The notes beneath the pieces are model-generated. The model did not search any database, was not told where the DNA came from, and worked only from the letters and a program-made list of their open reading frames with translations. From positions 1 through 64,000 of the forward strand of contig JAZKGZ010000012.1 in NCBI GenBank assembly GCA_040385645.1: DNA of 64,000 nucleotides, read 5' to 3'. The position numbers were made by a program, and so were the translations under genes. The DNA is from JANXSS01 sp040385645 (GTDB lineage: Bacteria > Pseudomonadota > Gammaproteobacteria > Burkholderiales > Burkholderiaceae_D). This document shows, piece by piece, positions 7,898 to 15,762 of the stretch. Position 1 is the first letter of the stretch; every line of letters begins with the position of its first letter.

Positions 7898-9178
7898 ATG
7901 TTTAGTTTTTTCAAGAAAAAACCCAAGGATACGCCGGCTGTAGAGGAACCCGCGCCTCCGGTCGCGACGGACCTAGCTGTCCCTGTTAGCGCTATTGCGC
8001 CTGCTCCTGCCACGATTGCCAACTCCGCTTCGACACCAACACGCGCGTTGCCCAGCCGCTTTTCTGCCAAGCCGATAGCGCAGCCGACAATCGAAGAACC
8101 GACGCCTGCTACCCCGCTTTTGACAACGATGAAGCAGGTGCTGATTCGACCCTTCAGCGCGGCACCGTCACTACCGTCACCGCTGCCATCACCGCCACCA
8201 TCGCCCTTGCCGCCGCTAGCAATCGAGGTGAGTGTGGAAGCGGATGGCATCGTCGTACGCGAGCCGGTACCGGAAGCGAAACGGCAACATTGGCTATCTC
8301 GCTTGAAAACAGGGTTGTCGAAAACCTCTTCCGGCCTGACGACCCTGTTCGTCGGAGCCCGCATCGACGATGCGCTGTATGAAGAACTCGAATCCGCCTT
8401 GCTGATGGCCGATGCCGGCGTCGAGGCCACGCAATATTTGCTGGACGCTCTGCGCCGCAAGGTCAGAGAAGAGAAACTTACCGATGCGGCCCAGGTAAAG
8501 GTTGCCCTGCGAGTGATATTGACCAGGTTGCTGCAACCGTTGCAAAAACCTTTGGTTTTGGGCCGGCATCAGCCGCTGGTCATGATGGTGGCAGGCGTCA
8601 ACGGTGCCGGCAAAACCACGACCATCGGCAAGCTGGCCAAGCACTTACAAGCGCATGAGCAATCGGTATTGCTGGCCGCTGGCGACACGTTTCGCGCCGC
8701 GGCCCGCGAACAACTGACCATCTGGGGCGAGCGCAACAACGTCGCTGTCATTGCCCAGGCATCCGGCGATCCGGCAGCCGTGGCCTTCGATGCAGTGCAC
8801 TCCGCCCAGGCGCGTGGCACCGACGTGGTCATGATCGATACCGCAGGCCGGCTGCCGACGCAGCTGCACCTGATGGAAGAGCTCAAAAAAATCAAGCGCG
8901 TGGTGACCAAGGGCATGGCCTCTGCACCGCATGAAATTTTACTGATCATCGACGGCAATACCGGCCAGAATGCGCTGGCACAAGTCAAAGCCTTCGACGA
9001 CGCCCTGGGCCTGACCGGCCTGGTGGTGACCAAGCTCGACGGTACGGCCAAAGGCGGTGTGCTGGCAGCGATTGCAAAATCGCGGCCGATACCGGTATAT
9101 TTTATCGGCGTGGGCGAGCAGATCGAGGATTTGCAACCCTTCGATGCACAAGAATTCGTCGATGCCCTGCTCGGTTGA
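7898..9178 (+). CDS. ftsY: Signal recognition particle receptor FtsY
   Basis: GTPase at the inner membrane that docks ribosome-SRP complexes for cotranslational insertion. 426 residues. The A domain (about 1-125) begins MFSFFKKKPKD and is Ala/Pro-rich with a PSPLPSPPPSP run. The N domain covers about 130-215. The G domain has GVNGAGKTTTIGKLA (Walker A), AGDTFRAAAREQL, IDTAGRLPT and TKLDGTAKGG. The ATG at 7898 was chosen because MFSFFKKK is the usual membrane-binding start. It heads ftsY-ftsE-ftsX, with 18 bases to ftsE. Confidence 0.97.
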   Translation: MFSFFKKKPKDTPAVEEPAPPVATDLAVPVSAIAPAPATIANSASTPTRALPSRFSAKPIAQPTIEEPTPATPLLTTMKQVLIRPFSAAPSLPSPLPSPPPSPLPPLAIEVSVEADGIVVREPVPEAKRQHWLSRLKTGLSKTSSGLTTLFVGARIDDALYEELESALLMADAGVEATQYLLDALRRKVREEKLTDAAQVKVALRVILTRLLQPLQKPLVLGRHQPLVMMVAGVNGAGKTTTIGKLAKHLQAHEQSVLLAAGDTFRAAAREQLTIWGERNNVAVIAQASGDPAAVAFDAVHSAQARGTDVVMIDTAGRLPTQLHLMEELKKIKRVVTKGMASAPHEILLIIDGNTGQNALAQVKAFDDALGLTGLVVTKLDGTAKGGVLAAIAKSRPIPVYFIGVGEQIEDLQPFDAQEFVDALLG

Positions 9179-9196
9179 TACGTTGACGAACTCTCT

Positions 9197-9880
9197 ATGG
9201 CACTGATCGAATTTCACGAAGTCGCTAAACATTACGGTGCCGGGGTGACGGCCTTGTCCGGATTGAATTTGTCGATCGACAAGGGTGAACTGATTTTTCT
9301 GGCGGGGCCTTCCGGTGCCGGTAAATCCACTGTACTAAAACTGATCGCGGCCATCGAGCGGCCCAGCCTGGGCATGGTACGGGTCAATGGCCACGACATC
9401 GGACGGCTTAGCGCTGCAGGATTGCCTTACCTGAGACGCAATCTTGGCCTGATCCTGCAGCAGCAGAGCCTGTTGCAGGACCGTACCGTATTGGCAAATG
9501 TGACCTTGCCCCTGGCGGTGTGCGGCGCAACCCGTAGCGATGCTGAAAAACGTGCGCGTGCCGCTCTCGACCGGGTCGGCCTGTTGGATCGAGAGAAAGC
9601 ACTGCCGCAAAGTCTGTCCGGCGGCGAGCAGCAGCGTGTTGCCATCGCCCGGGCGATCGTCAACCGGCCGCAAATCATCTTGGCCGACGAGCCCACCGCC
9701 AATCTCGATCGCGTGAGTGCCACGCGTGTCATCGATGCCTTGAAGGCATTTCATGCGGCTGGCGTCACTTGCCTGATTTCCACGCACGACGAACAAATTC
9801 TGGAACAGGCCGCACGGGTGATTCGCCTGGCACACGGCCATGTGGTGGAGCCCACAAAAATTACCGGTGGTGCCACATGA
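9197..9880 (+). CDS. ftsE: Cell division ATP-binding protein FtsE
   Basis: ATPase of the FtsEX complex that activates periplasmic peptidoglycan hydrolases at the septum. The 227-residue ABC domain has Walker A GPSGAGKST, Q-loop LILQQQSLL, signature LSGGEQQRVAIARAI, Walker B ILADEPTANLD and the switch His in ISTHDE. Its stop overlaps the ftsX start by 4 bases, which suggests translational coupling. Confidence 0.97.
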   Translation: MALIEFHEVAKHYGAGVTALSGLNLSIDKGELIFLAGPSGAGKSTVLKLIAAIERPSLGMVRVNGHDIGRLSAAGLPYLRRNLGLILQQQSLLQDRTVLANVTLPLAVCGATRSDAEKRARAALDRVGLLDREKALPQSLSGGEQQRVAIARAIVNRPQIILADEPTANLDRVSATRVIDALKAFHAAGVTCLISTHDEQILEQAARVIRLAHGHVVEPTKITGGAT

Positions 9881-10815
9881 CCGCTTGGCTGCGTCACCAT
9901 CTAGCGGCATTGGCCGATGCCTTGCAGCACATACGGCGCGCGAAGGGCAGTTTCGCGTTGAACGTACTGGTAATCGCTATCGCCCTGGCGTTACCTTTTG
10001 CCGGCCTGACATTGACCAGCAATTTGCAATCGGTCGGCGGCCGGCTGATCGTCGAACCGTCGATCAGTGTGTTCCTGCGTGCCGATACGCCGCGTGTCGC
10101 GGCACAGGCCCTGGCACCGACCTTGACCAGAATCGTTCGCCCATACTTACCTGCACCTGCACCGCAAGGCAGCCTCGTATTCGTCCCACGTGAAGCGGCG
10201 CTAGCCACTTTGCAGCAAAAAACCGGTATTGCCGACGCCGTTGCCGCACTCGGCGAAAACCCCTTGCCCGACGCTTACATTATTACCTTGGATGCCTTGG
10301 ATACGCCCGCTAGCGCAGCCCGTGTCGATACGCTCGTCACGCAGTTGTCGGCCTTGCCGGAGGTGGAGCAGGTGCAGGTCGATTCCGCATGGGTCAAACG
10401 GCTGGCGGCGATGCTCGACATATTGCGCCTGCTGGTGACACTGCTTGCCTCCACGCTGGCCCTGGTAGTCGTGGTAGTTGCCTTCAACACGATTCGCTTG
10501 CAGGTGATGACGCAGCATGCCGAGATTCGCGTGGCACGACTAGTCGGTGCCACGGATCGATTCATCTACCGGCCGTTCTATTATCTCGGAGCACTGCTGG
10601 GGACAAGCTCCGGCATCCTGGCGCTGGGTGCCGTGGCACTGGCGTTACAGCCTTTGAACCAGGCGATTGCTCAGTTTGCCAAACTCTACGCCACCCAATT
10701 TCAACTGACGGTATTGAGCTGGCAAGAATCGCTGCTGCTGCTAGTGGCGAGCGCGGTGCTCGGTTTGGTCGGTTCGGCGATATCGATTCGCCGGCACCTG
10801 ACCAAATCGCTCTAG
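9877..10815 (+). CDS. ftsX: Cell division membrane protein FtsX
   Basis: Permease-like partner of FtsE. 312 residues: a cytoplasmic N-terminal segment, TM1 around residues 25-45 (FALNVLVIAIALALPF), a periplasmic loop of about 120 residues, then three TM segments (LLVTLLASTLALVVVVVAF, YYLGALLGTSSGILALGAVALAL and LLLLVASAVLGLVGSAISI). This topology is that of FtsX. The ATG at 9877 overlaps the ftsE stop. The gene converges with minE, 30 bases away. Confidence 0.96.
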   Translation: MTAWLRHHLAALADALQHIRRAKGSFALNVLVIAIALALPFAGLTLTSNLQSVGGRLIVEPSISVFLRADTPRVAAQALAPTLTRIVRPYLPAPAPQGSLVFVPREAALATLQQKTGIADAVAALGENPLPDAYIITLDALDTPASAARVDTLVTQLSALPEVEQVQVDSAWVKRLAAMLDILRLLVTLLASTLALVVVVVAFNTIRLQVMTQHAEIRVARLVGATDRFIYRPFYYLGALLGTSSGILALGAVALALQPLNQAIAQFAKLYATQFQLTVLSWQESLLLLVASAVLGLVGSAISIRRHLTKSL

Positions 10816-10845
10816 ATTATGCGAATCGTCGTCGGCTAACGTTGT

Positions 10846-11100
10846 TTAGCGCGCGTCCGGCAACACTACGTTGACATCCAGCACTTCCAGATTGCCCTGT
10901 CGGTCGAGCGAGATCTTGATGTCGTCCGGATTGACGTTGGTGTATTTGGAAATCACCGCAATCAATTCTTTATGCAACGCCGGCAAGAAATCAGGCCCGG
11001 CACGGCCGTTACGCTCACGAGCGATGATGATCTGCAAACGCTCCTTGGCAGCCGTTGCAGTCTTTGGTTTCGTATTGAAGAGAAAGGATAGGAGCGCCAT
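10846..11100 (-). CDS. minE: Cell division topological specificity factor MinE
   Basis: Displaces MinC from MinD and drives MinD oscillation so that division occurs at midcell. 84 residues, the usual length. The N-terminal anti-MinCD region begins MALLSFLFNTKPKTATAAKERLQIIIA and the C-terminal topological domain contains DIKISLDRQGNLEVLDVNV. The ATG at 11100 is one base from the minD stop and uses the GGAAGG at the minD 3' end as ribosome site. Last gene of minC-minD-minE. Confidence 0.96.
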   Translation of the reverse strand: MALLSFLFNTKPKTATAAKERLQIIIARERNGRAGPDFLPALHKELIAVISKYTNVNPDDIKISLDRQGNLEVLDVNVVLPDAR

Positions 11101-11101
11101 C

Positions 11102-11917
11102 TTACCTTCCCTTAAAAAAGCGCTGGAACAAGTTCGGCTTTTCATAGGTCGCGAAGCGCAATGGCACTTCTTCGCCGAGAAACCTTGATACGACGTCTTT
11201 GTAAGCCTCGGACACTTCGCTGCCTGCTACGTGAATGGCAGGATTGCCTTGATTGGAAGCGTGCAGCACCGCTTCCGACTCGGGAATGATACCCACCAAA
11301 GGAATTCGCAAAATTTCCTGCACATCGGTGTAAGACAGCATTTCACCCAGCTCAACCCGCTTGGGTGAGTAGCGGGTAATCAAAAGATGTTCTTTCACTG
11401 GCGCGCCGCCATTTTGCGCACGTTTGGATTTCGCTTGAATAATACCCAGGATACGATCCGAATCTCGTACCGACGACACTTCCGGATTGGTCACGATTAC
11501 CGCTTCGTCGGCAAAGGTTAGCGCCATTACGGCACCGCGTTCGATACCGGCCGGGGAATCGCAGATGATGTACTCGAAACCCATTGCGTCGAGATCTTTT
11601 AATACGCGCTCGACGCCTTCCTCGCTCAAGGCATCTTTATCGCGCGTTTGGGAAGCCGGTAACACGAACAGATTGTCGCAATGCTTATCTTTGATCAGTG
11701 CCTGCGTCAGCGTGGCTTCGCCATTGATGACGTTGATCAGGTCGTAGACCACCCGGCGCTCGCAACCCATGATGAGATCGAGGTTGCGCAAGCCGACGTC
11801 GAAATCCAGGACCGCGGTCTTATGCCCGCGCAACGCCAGGCCGGATGCGAAACTGGCGCTGGAGGTGGTCTTGCCGACGCCACCCTTGCCAGACGTTACC
11901 ACGATGATTTTTGCCAC
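11102..11917 (-). CDS. minD: Septum site-determining ATPase MinD
   Basis: ParA-type ATPase that binds the membrane as an ATP dimer, recruits MinC and is stimulated by MinE. 271 residues. The deviant Walker A GKGGVGKTT is at residues 10-18, switch I/II regions lie around AVLDFDVGLRNLDL and DSPAGIE, and the C-terminal amphipathic membrane-targeting helix is NLFQRFFKGR. A CAGGAG ribosome site precedes the start. 41 bases separate it from minC. Confidence 0.98.
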   Translation of the reverse strand: MAKIIVVTSGKGGVGKTTSSASFASGLALRGHKTAVLDFDVGLRNLDLIMGCERRVVYDLINVINGEATLTQALIKDKHCDNLFVLPASQTRDKDALSEEGVERVLKDLDAMGFEYIICDSPAGIERGAVMALTFADEAVIVTNPEVSSVRDSDRILGIIQAKSKRAQNGGAPVKEHLLITRYSPKRVELGEMLSYTDVQEILRIPLVGIIPESEAVLHASNQGNPAIHVAGSEVSEAYKDVVSRFLGEEVPLRFATYEKPNLFQRFFKGR

Positions 11918-11958
11918 AAAAAACTCCTGTGAGAGTGGAAAGGTGTAGTAAGGGAAAC

Positions 11959-12729
11959 TCAGGAACGTGTCACTGCCTGCAACCCGACGATGTCGAGTCG
12001 GTCGCCAGCCAGTCGAATCTGCACCGGCTGCAAGCCGACGCCATCGGGATAGCCATCGTCGAAAGTGCGGTACACACCGGCGATCGACACCAGTTCCGCT
12101 TCCATGCTCAAGGCAAAAATACGGGCCTCGACATTGCCACTGGCACCGGCCAGGGCGCGGCCGCGCATCGGGGCATACACATGAATACTGCCGTCGGCAA
12201 TTAATTCCGCACCGTTATTCACCGCTGCTGTCACGATCAAGTCGGTGTTGCGGGCATAGATGCGTTGCCCGGCGCGCACTGGCATGTCGACGATCATCGG
12301 CAGGCCGGCATTGCTATTGACCATTGCATTGCTGGCTGCGCCCGCTGCTGTGGATGTCGCTACAGGGGCTACTTCAGCAGCAGCATCGGCACGAGGTTTG
12401 ATGATGCTATTGTCCAGGCTCAGACCATATGCCAGTATCCCTGCCTGCATCGCAGGTGCGGCGTTACGCACCGCGACAGGATTGAGGCCATGATGACGAA
12501 ACAACTCGACCATGGCAGCCCAGTCGATTGTCTGTGCCGCGGGCAAGGCAACGATCGAGGCAACATCGACGACAGCAAATTCGCCATCGAAAAAGCCGCT
12601 GTCGCCAGAGGTCATATGCCGCAGGGCAGCGTCGAGTGCAGTCAGATCGGCAGTATGAAGCGTCGCAGCAACTGCCACGACCGTGGCGATCTTGACTTCA
12701 AGGGCGCCGGGTGCAGGAAGTTTTGACAT
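11959..12729 (-). CDS. minC: Septum site-determining protein MinC
   Basis: FtsZ polymerisation inhibitor positioned by MinD. 256 residues. The N-terminal domain (about 1-105) acts on FtsZ. A linker rich in Ala, Thr and Val follows. The C-terminal beta-helix domain starts around residue 145 (MIVDMPVRAGQRIYARNTDLIV) and contains GSIHVYAPMRGRALAGASG and ARIFALSMEAELVSIAG, the diagnostic MinD-binding surface. The ATG at 12729 starts MSKLPAPGALEVK; no strong ribosome site is visible. First gene of the min operon. Confidence 0.95.
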   Translation of the reverse strand: MSKLPAPGALEVKIATVVAVAATLHTADLTALDAALRHMTSGDSGFFDGEFAVVDVASIVALPAAQTIDWAAMVELFRHHGLNPVAVRNAAPAMQAGILAYGLSLDNSIIKPRADAAAEVAPVATSTAAGAASNAMVNSNAGLPMIVDMPVRAGQRIYARNTDLIVTAAVNNGAELIADGSIHVYAPMRGRALAGASGNVEARIFALSMEAELVSIAGVYRTFDDGYPDGVGLQPVQIRLAGDRLDIVGLQAVTRS

Positions 12730-12835
12730 TGTGAAATGGGAATCGATCCGGGAACCGTCTACTTGAGAAAATTTGCTGAAACGATAGAGCAACCACAAAC
12801 CTGAATCAGGATCGTCATGCTGCCGAAAAACAAAT

Positions 12836-12866
12836 ATTATAACCGGTGCCGCAGTGAATATTCACT
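12836..12866 (-). promoter_or_regulatory. Candidate min operon promoter overlapped by a 14-bp palindrome
   Basis: On the minus strand a perfect -10 box TATAAT lies at 12841-12836. A spacer of 17 puts the -35 at 12864-12859 (TGAATA, weak). A perfect palindrome AGTGAATATTCACT (12853-12866) covers this -35, as expected for a repressor site. The start codon of minC is about 107 bases downstream. No regulator is assigned. Confidence 0.5.
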
Positions 12867-13155
12867 ATCGACGTGGCCGGCGTCGAGAAATTTGGTTTCG
12901 CCAGCAGGTATCGCGTAGTCTATTTTGTGGAGGCACAAGTTGCCACGCGCCCTTCAGCGTATCTGCCGCTGCAGCCTAGACGATCAGAGCAATGTGCGTC
13001 GTAGTACAGACTGACACGGGTACTACATTTAACGTAACCCGCAAATACCTCTGGATGGCATTTCCACTATGTACTTATCTCTCGAAGGCATTTTCATGCT
13101 CAAAGCGAGGTTTGTCCGATAGGACAAATGCTATCGATCCGGTTGAAAACCACGA
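12867..13155. other. Intergenic region between minC and rpoH, with a 7-bp inverted repeat
   Basis: No gene is visible. The notable element is TTTGTCC-GATA-GGACAAA at 13111-13128, a perfect 7-bp inverted repeat with a 4-base spacer that ends 27 bases before the CIRCE element. It has no following T run, so a protein-binding site upstream of the rpoH promoter is more likely than a terminator. Confidence 0.5.
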
Positions 13156-13185
13156 TTAGCACTCATTTGCTGGGAGTGCTAATAT
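13156..13185 (+). promoter_or_regulatory. CIRCE operator (HrcA site) overlapping the rpoH promoter
   Basis: TTAGCACTC at 13156-13164, a 9-base spacer, then GAGTGCTAA at 13174-13182: an exact match to the CIRCE consensus TTAGCACTC-N9-GAGTGCTAA bound by the heat-shock repressor HrcA. A possible promoter is built into it: -35 TTAGCA (13156-13161), an 18-base spacer, and -10 TAATAT (13180-13185) with an upstream TG. HrcA bound here would block RNA polymerase. The rpoH start is 138 bases downstream. Confidence 0.93.
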
Positions 13186-13323
13186 TGCCGTCGATAGTGG
13201 CGTAGCTTGCAATACAGCGTGCGGTTCGGTATGCCGTATTGAAATTGGTGCCCGATGCAGTATTGAGCCTAACACCACACATATTCACCATCGTTTCATT
13301 ACTTTGGAAGGCGACGAAAAAGC

Positions 13324-14220
13324 ATGAGCGTTTCAACTGGGCAGTTTGCATTAAGTCCGGCGAATGCCGCACTCACACTCGGATTTTCGGGCAATCTAGG
13401 TAATATCGACGCCTATATTTCGGCGGTCAATCGTCTGCCGTTATTAACGCACGAGGAAGAGATGTCGTTTGCGCGAAAGTTGCGCGATTCGAACGACCTC
13501 GGTGCCGCGCAGTCGCTGGTGCTATCGCATCTGCGGCTCGTGGTGTCGATCGCTCGCGGCTACCTCGGATACGGCTTGCCGCACGCAGACCTTATTCAAG
13601 AAGGAAATATTGGGCTGATGAAAGCGGTGAAGCGCTTCGATCCAGACCAAAACGTACGGCTGGTGTCCTATGCCATGCACTGGATCAAAGCTGAGATGCA
13701 TGAATACATTTTAAAGAATTGGCGTTTGGTCAAGGTCGCCACGACTAAAGCGCAGCGTAAGTTGTTTTTCAATCTGCGCAGCCACAAAACCGGCCTGGAT
13801 TCCATGACACCGGCGCAAGTCGATGCATTGGCTAAAAACCTAAATGTCAAACGCGAAGAAGTCATCGAGATGGAAACGCGATTGTCCGGGCGCGACATCG
13901 CCATGGAATCGTCGAGCGATGATGAAGACGACCGGTTTTCACCAATCGCCTACTTGTCTTCGGACCGCAACGAGCCGACCAAGGTGCTCGAGGCACAGCA
14001 ATACGACCGATTGCAAAGTGAAGGCTTGGAAAGCGCACTCAGCAAACTCGACGAGCGCTCGCGTCGTATCGTCGAAGCTAGATGGCTTGCCAACGATGAC
14101 GGTTCGGGTGCGACGCTGCACATGCTAGCTGACGAATTCGGCGTTTCCGCAGAACGCATTCGACAAATCGAAGCGGTGGCACTGAAAAAAATGAAAAGCT
14201 CGTTGGCAGCCTTCGCTTGA
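13324..14220 (+). CDS. rpoH: RNA polymerase heat-shock sigma factor RpoH (sigma-32)
   Basis: Directs transcription of chaperone and protease genes on heat stress. 298 residues. Region 2 contains DLIQEGNIGLMKAVKRFDP and the -10 recognition segment VRLVSYAMHWIKAEMHEYIL. The RpoH box is QRKLFFNLR, which separates it from other group 3 sigmas. Region 4 ends ADEFGVSAERIRQIEAVALKK. GGAAGG lies 11 bases before the ATG. Regulation by HrcA is indicated by the CIRCE element upstream; hslVU at 50978 is a likely target. It converges with the SCO1 gene. Confidence 0.97.
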   Translation: MSVSTGQFALSPANAALTLGFSGNLGNIDAYISAVNRLPLLTHEEEMSFARKLRDSNDLGAAQSLVLSHLRLVVSIARGYLGYGLPHADLIQEGNIGLMKAVKRFDPDQNVRLVSYAMHWIKAEMHEYILKNWRLVKVATTKAQRKLFFNLRSHKTGLDSMTPAQVDALAKNLNVKREEVIEMETRLSGRDIAMESSSDDEDDRFSPIAYLSSDRNEPTKVLEAQQYDRLQSEGLESALSKLDERSRRIVEARWLANDDGSGATLHMLADEFGVSAERIRQIEAVALKKMKSSLAAFA

Positions 14221-14242
14221 AATTATGCTAAACAAGCATGTG

Positions 14243-14839
14243 TTACTTCAACAAAAGCTTTATATCGCTGACAATTGGCGCAGCACCCTGACCATGCCTG
14301 ACGTATAAGCGGATACGCCCCTGCGGGTCATACACATAACTGCCGGATGTGTGATCGATCGTATAGCTACCGGGCTGCTTGCCCGGTACTTTTTGATAGA
14401 ACACTTTGAACTCTTTGGCAACTGTCGCCGTTGCGGCATTGTCACCGTAGAGTCCCAGAAAACGAGAATCGAACGCTGGCACGTATTGCGCCAGCAATTG
14501 TTGGGTATCGCGCTCGGGGTCCAGGGTAATAAACAGCACTTGCAGCCGTTGCGCCTGCGGACCAAGCTGCTGCATCACGCTTGCCATTTCAGCCATGGTT
14601 GTCGGGCAAATGTCGGGACACTGGGTAAAACCGAAAAATACCAGCACTGCTTTGCCTTTGAAATCTTTTAGCGACCGTTCTTTGCCGGTGTGATCCGTTA
14701 GCTTAAAATCTCTGGCATAACCCAAGCCGGTCAGATCGGTGTTGCTGAAGGCTGGCTTCTCTGCGCAGGCGACCAAGCCTGACAAGCAAAAAGTTATCAA
14801 AAGCCATCTGAAAATCGATTTGTACTGATATTTCAACAT
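14243..14839 (-). CDS. SCO1/SenC copper-delivery lipoprotein
   Basis: Inserts copper into the CuA centre of cytochrome oxidase subunit II. 198 residues. The N-terminal lipoprotein signal ends in the lipobox LVAC (Cys near residue 23). The thioredoxin-like domain has FTQCPDICP (CxxxC copper ligands) and the distal His in DHTSGSYVYDP. The frame is open upstream through cyoE, but the ATG at 14839, two bases after the cyoE stop, gives the signal peptide. Last gene of the heme A and assembly cluster. Confidence 0.93.
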   Translation of the reverse strand: MLKYQYKSIFRWLLITFCLSGLVACAEKPAFSNTDLTGLGYARDFKLTDHTGKERSLKDFKGKAVLVFFGFTQCPDICPTTMAEMASVMQQLGPQAQRLQVLFITLDPERDTQQLLAQYVPAFDSRFLGLYGDNAATATVAKEFKVFYQKVPGKQPGSYTIDHTSGSYVYDPQGRIRLYVRHGQGAAPIVSDIKLLLK

Positions 14840-14841
14840 AA

Positions 14842-15732
14842 TTAAAACTTCAGATAATGATCCACGAGCAATGCGACGAATAGCAACGACAGGTAAATGA
14901 TGGAGTAGGCAAATGTCTTGCGGGCGATTTGATCGGTATAGCGCCGGTAAATTTGCCAGGCGTACCACAGAAAAATTGCATCCAGCACTACGGCCGTAGC
15001 GAGATAGATCAAGCCGCTCATGCCGACGGCGAATGGCATGATTGTGGTGGCTGTCAAAGCAATCGTGTACAGCCACACATGAAATTGCGTGAACTGCATG
15101 CCGTGCGTAATCGGTAGCATCGGCAAGCCGGATTTTGCATAATCGTCCCGACGATACAGCGCCAGTGCCCAAAAATGTGGCGGCGTCCATACGAAAATAA
15201 TCAATACCAGTATCCACGCCTGCATCGGTACGTCGTTGGCAATAGCTGCCCAACCGAGCGCAGGCGGCATCGCACCCGCTAAGCCACCGATCACGATGTT
15301 TTGCGGCGTAGCCGGCTTCAAAATGATCGTGTAGATAAACGCATAGCCGACGAAAGTGGCGAAGGTAAGCCACATGGTCAGTGGATTGACGTAATTAAAC
15401 AGCACCCACATACCCGCTCCGCCGATCACGCCTGAAAAAATCAGCGTCTGCAGTACGGTGATTTCGCCACGCGCCATGGGCCTGCGGGCTGTACGCAACA
15501 TGCGCGAATCGATTTCTCGCTCGACCAGACAATTGATGGCGAAGGCCGCACCTGCAAGCAGCCAGATACCGGCCGTGGCAGCGATCACGATCCGCCAGTC
15601 GGGCAAGCTCGGCGTCGCCAGAAACATGCCGATGACTGCACAAAACACAGCCAGCTGCGTCACGCGCGGCTTGGTCAGGGCCCAATACTGGGCAATGCGG
15701 CTGGGAAGCGAGACGGAGGTCAGAGAAGTCAC
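14842..15732 (-). CDS. cyoE: Protoheme IX farnesyltransferase (heme O synthase)
   Basis: Adds a farnesyl group to heme B to make heme O, the precursor of heme A. 296-residue integral membrane prenyltransferase with about nine hydrophobic segments. The active-site motif is NCLVEREIDSRMLRTARRPM (residues about 66-85), and a second region with YRRDDYAKSGLPM follows helix 6. The start overlaps nothing and is 30 bases from the COX15 stop. It supplies substrate to the heme A synthase encoded just upstream. Confidence 0.96.
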   Translation of the reverse strand: MTSLTSVSLPSRIAQYWALTKPRVTQLAVFCAVIGMFLATPSLPDWRIVIAATAGIWLLAGAAFAINCLVEREIDSRMLRTARRPMARGEITVLQTLIFSGVIGGAGMWVLFNYVNPLTMWLTFATFVGYAFIYTIILKPATPQNIVIGGLAGAMPPALGWAAIANDVPMQAWILVLIIFVWTPPHFWALALYRRDDYAKSGLPMLPITHGMQFTQFHVWLYTIALTATTIMPFAVGMSGLIYLATAVVLDAIFLWYAWQIYRRYTDQIARKTFAYSIIYLSLLFVALLVDHYLKF

Positions 15733-15762
15733 GAATCTAAGAGGTGGAAAAGACTTGCCCGG

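Noticed and set aside
7771..8460. Long open frame continuing rsmD upstream on the minus strand across ftsY
   Set aside because: Low-complexity antisense of the Ala/Pro-rich ftsY start; RsmD homology begins near 7770.
13143..13169. TTGAAA-N13-CTCATTT as a sigma-32 promoter of rpoH
   Set aside because: It overlaps the CIRCE and the -10 part is a poor match; the sigma-70-like pair within the CIRCE is more likely, but this is not excluded.
14840..15373. Open frame upstream of SCO1 inside cyoE
   Set aside because: Shadow of cyoE; the SCO1 lipoprotein signal starts at 14839.
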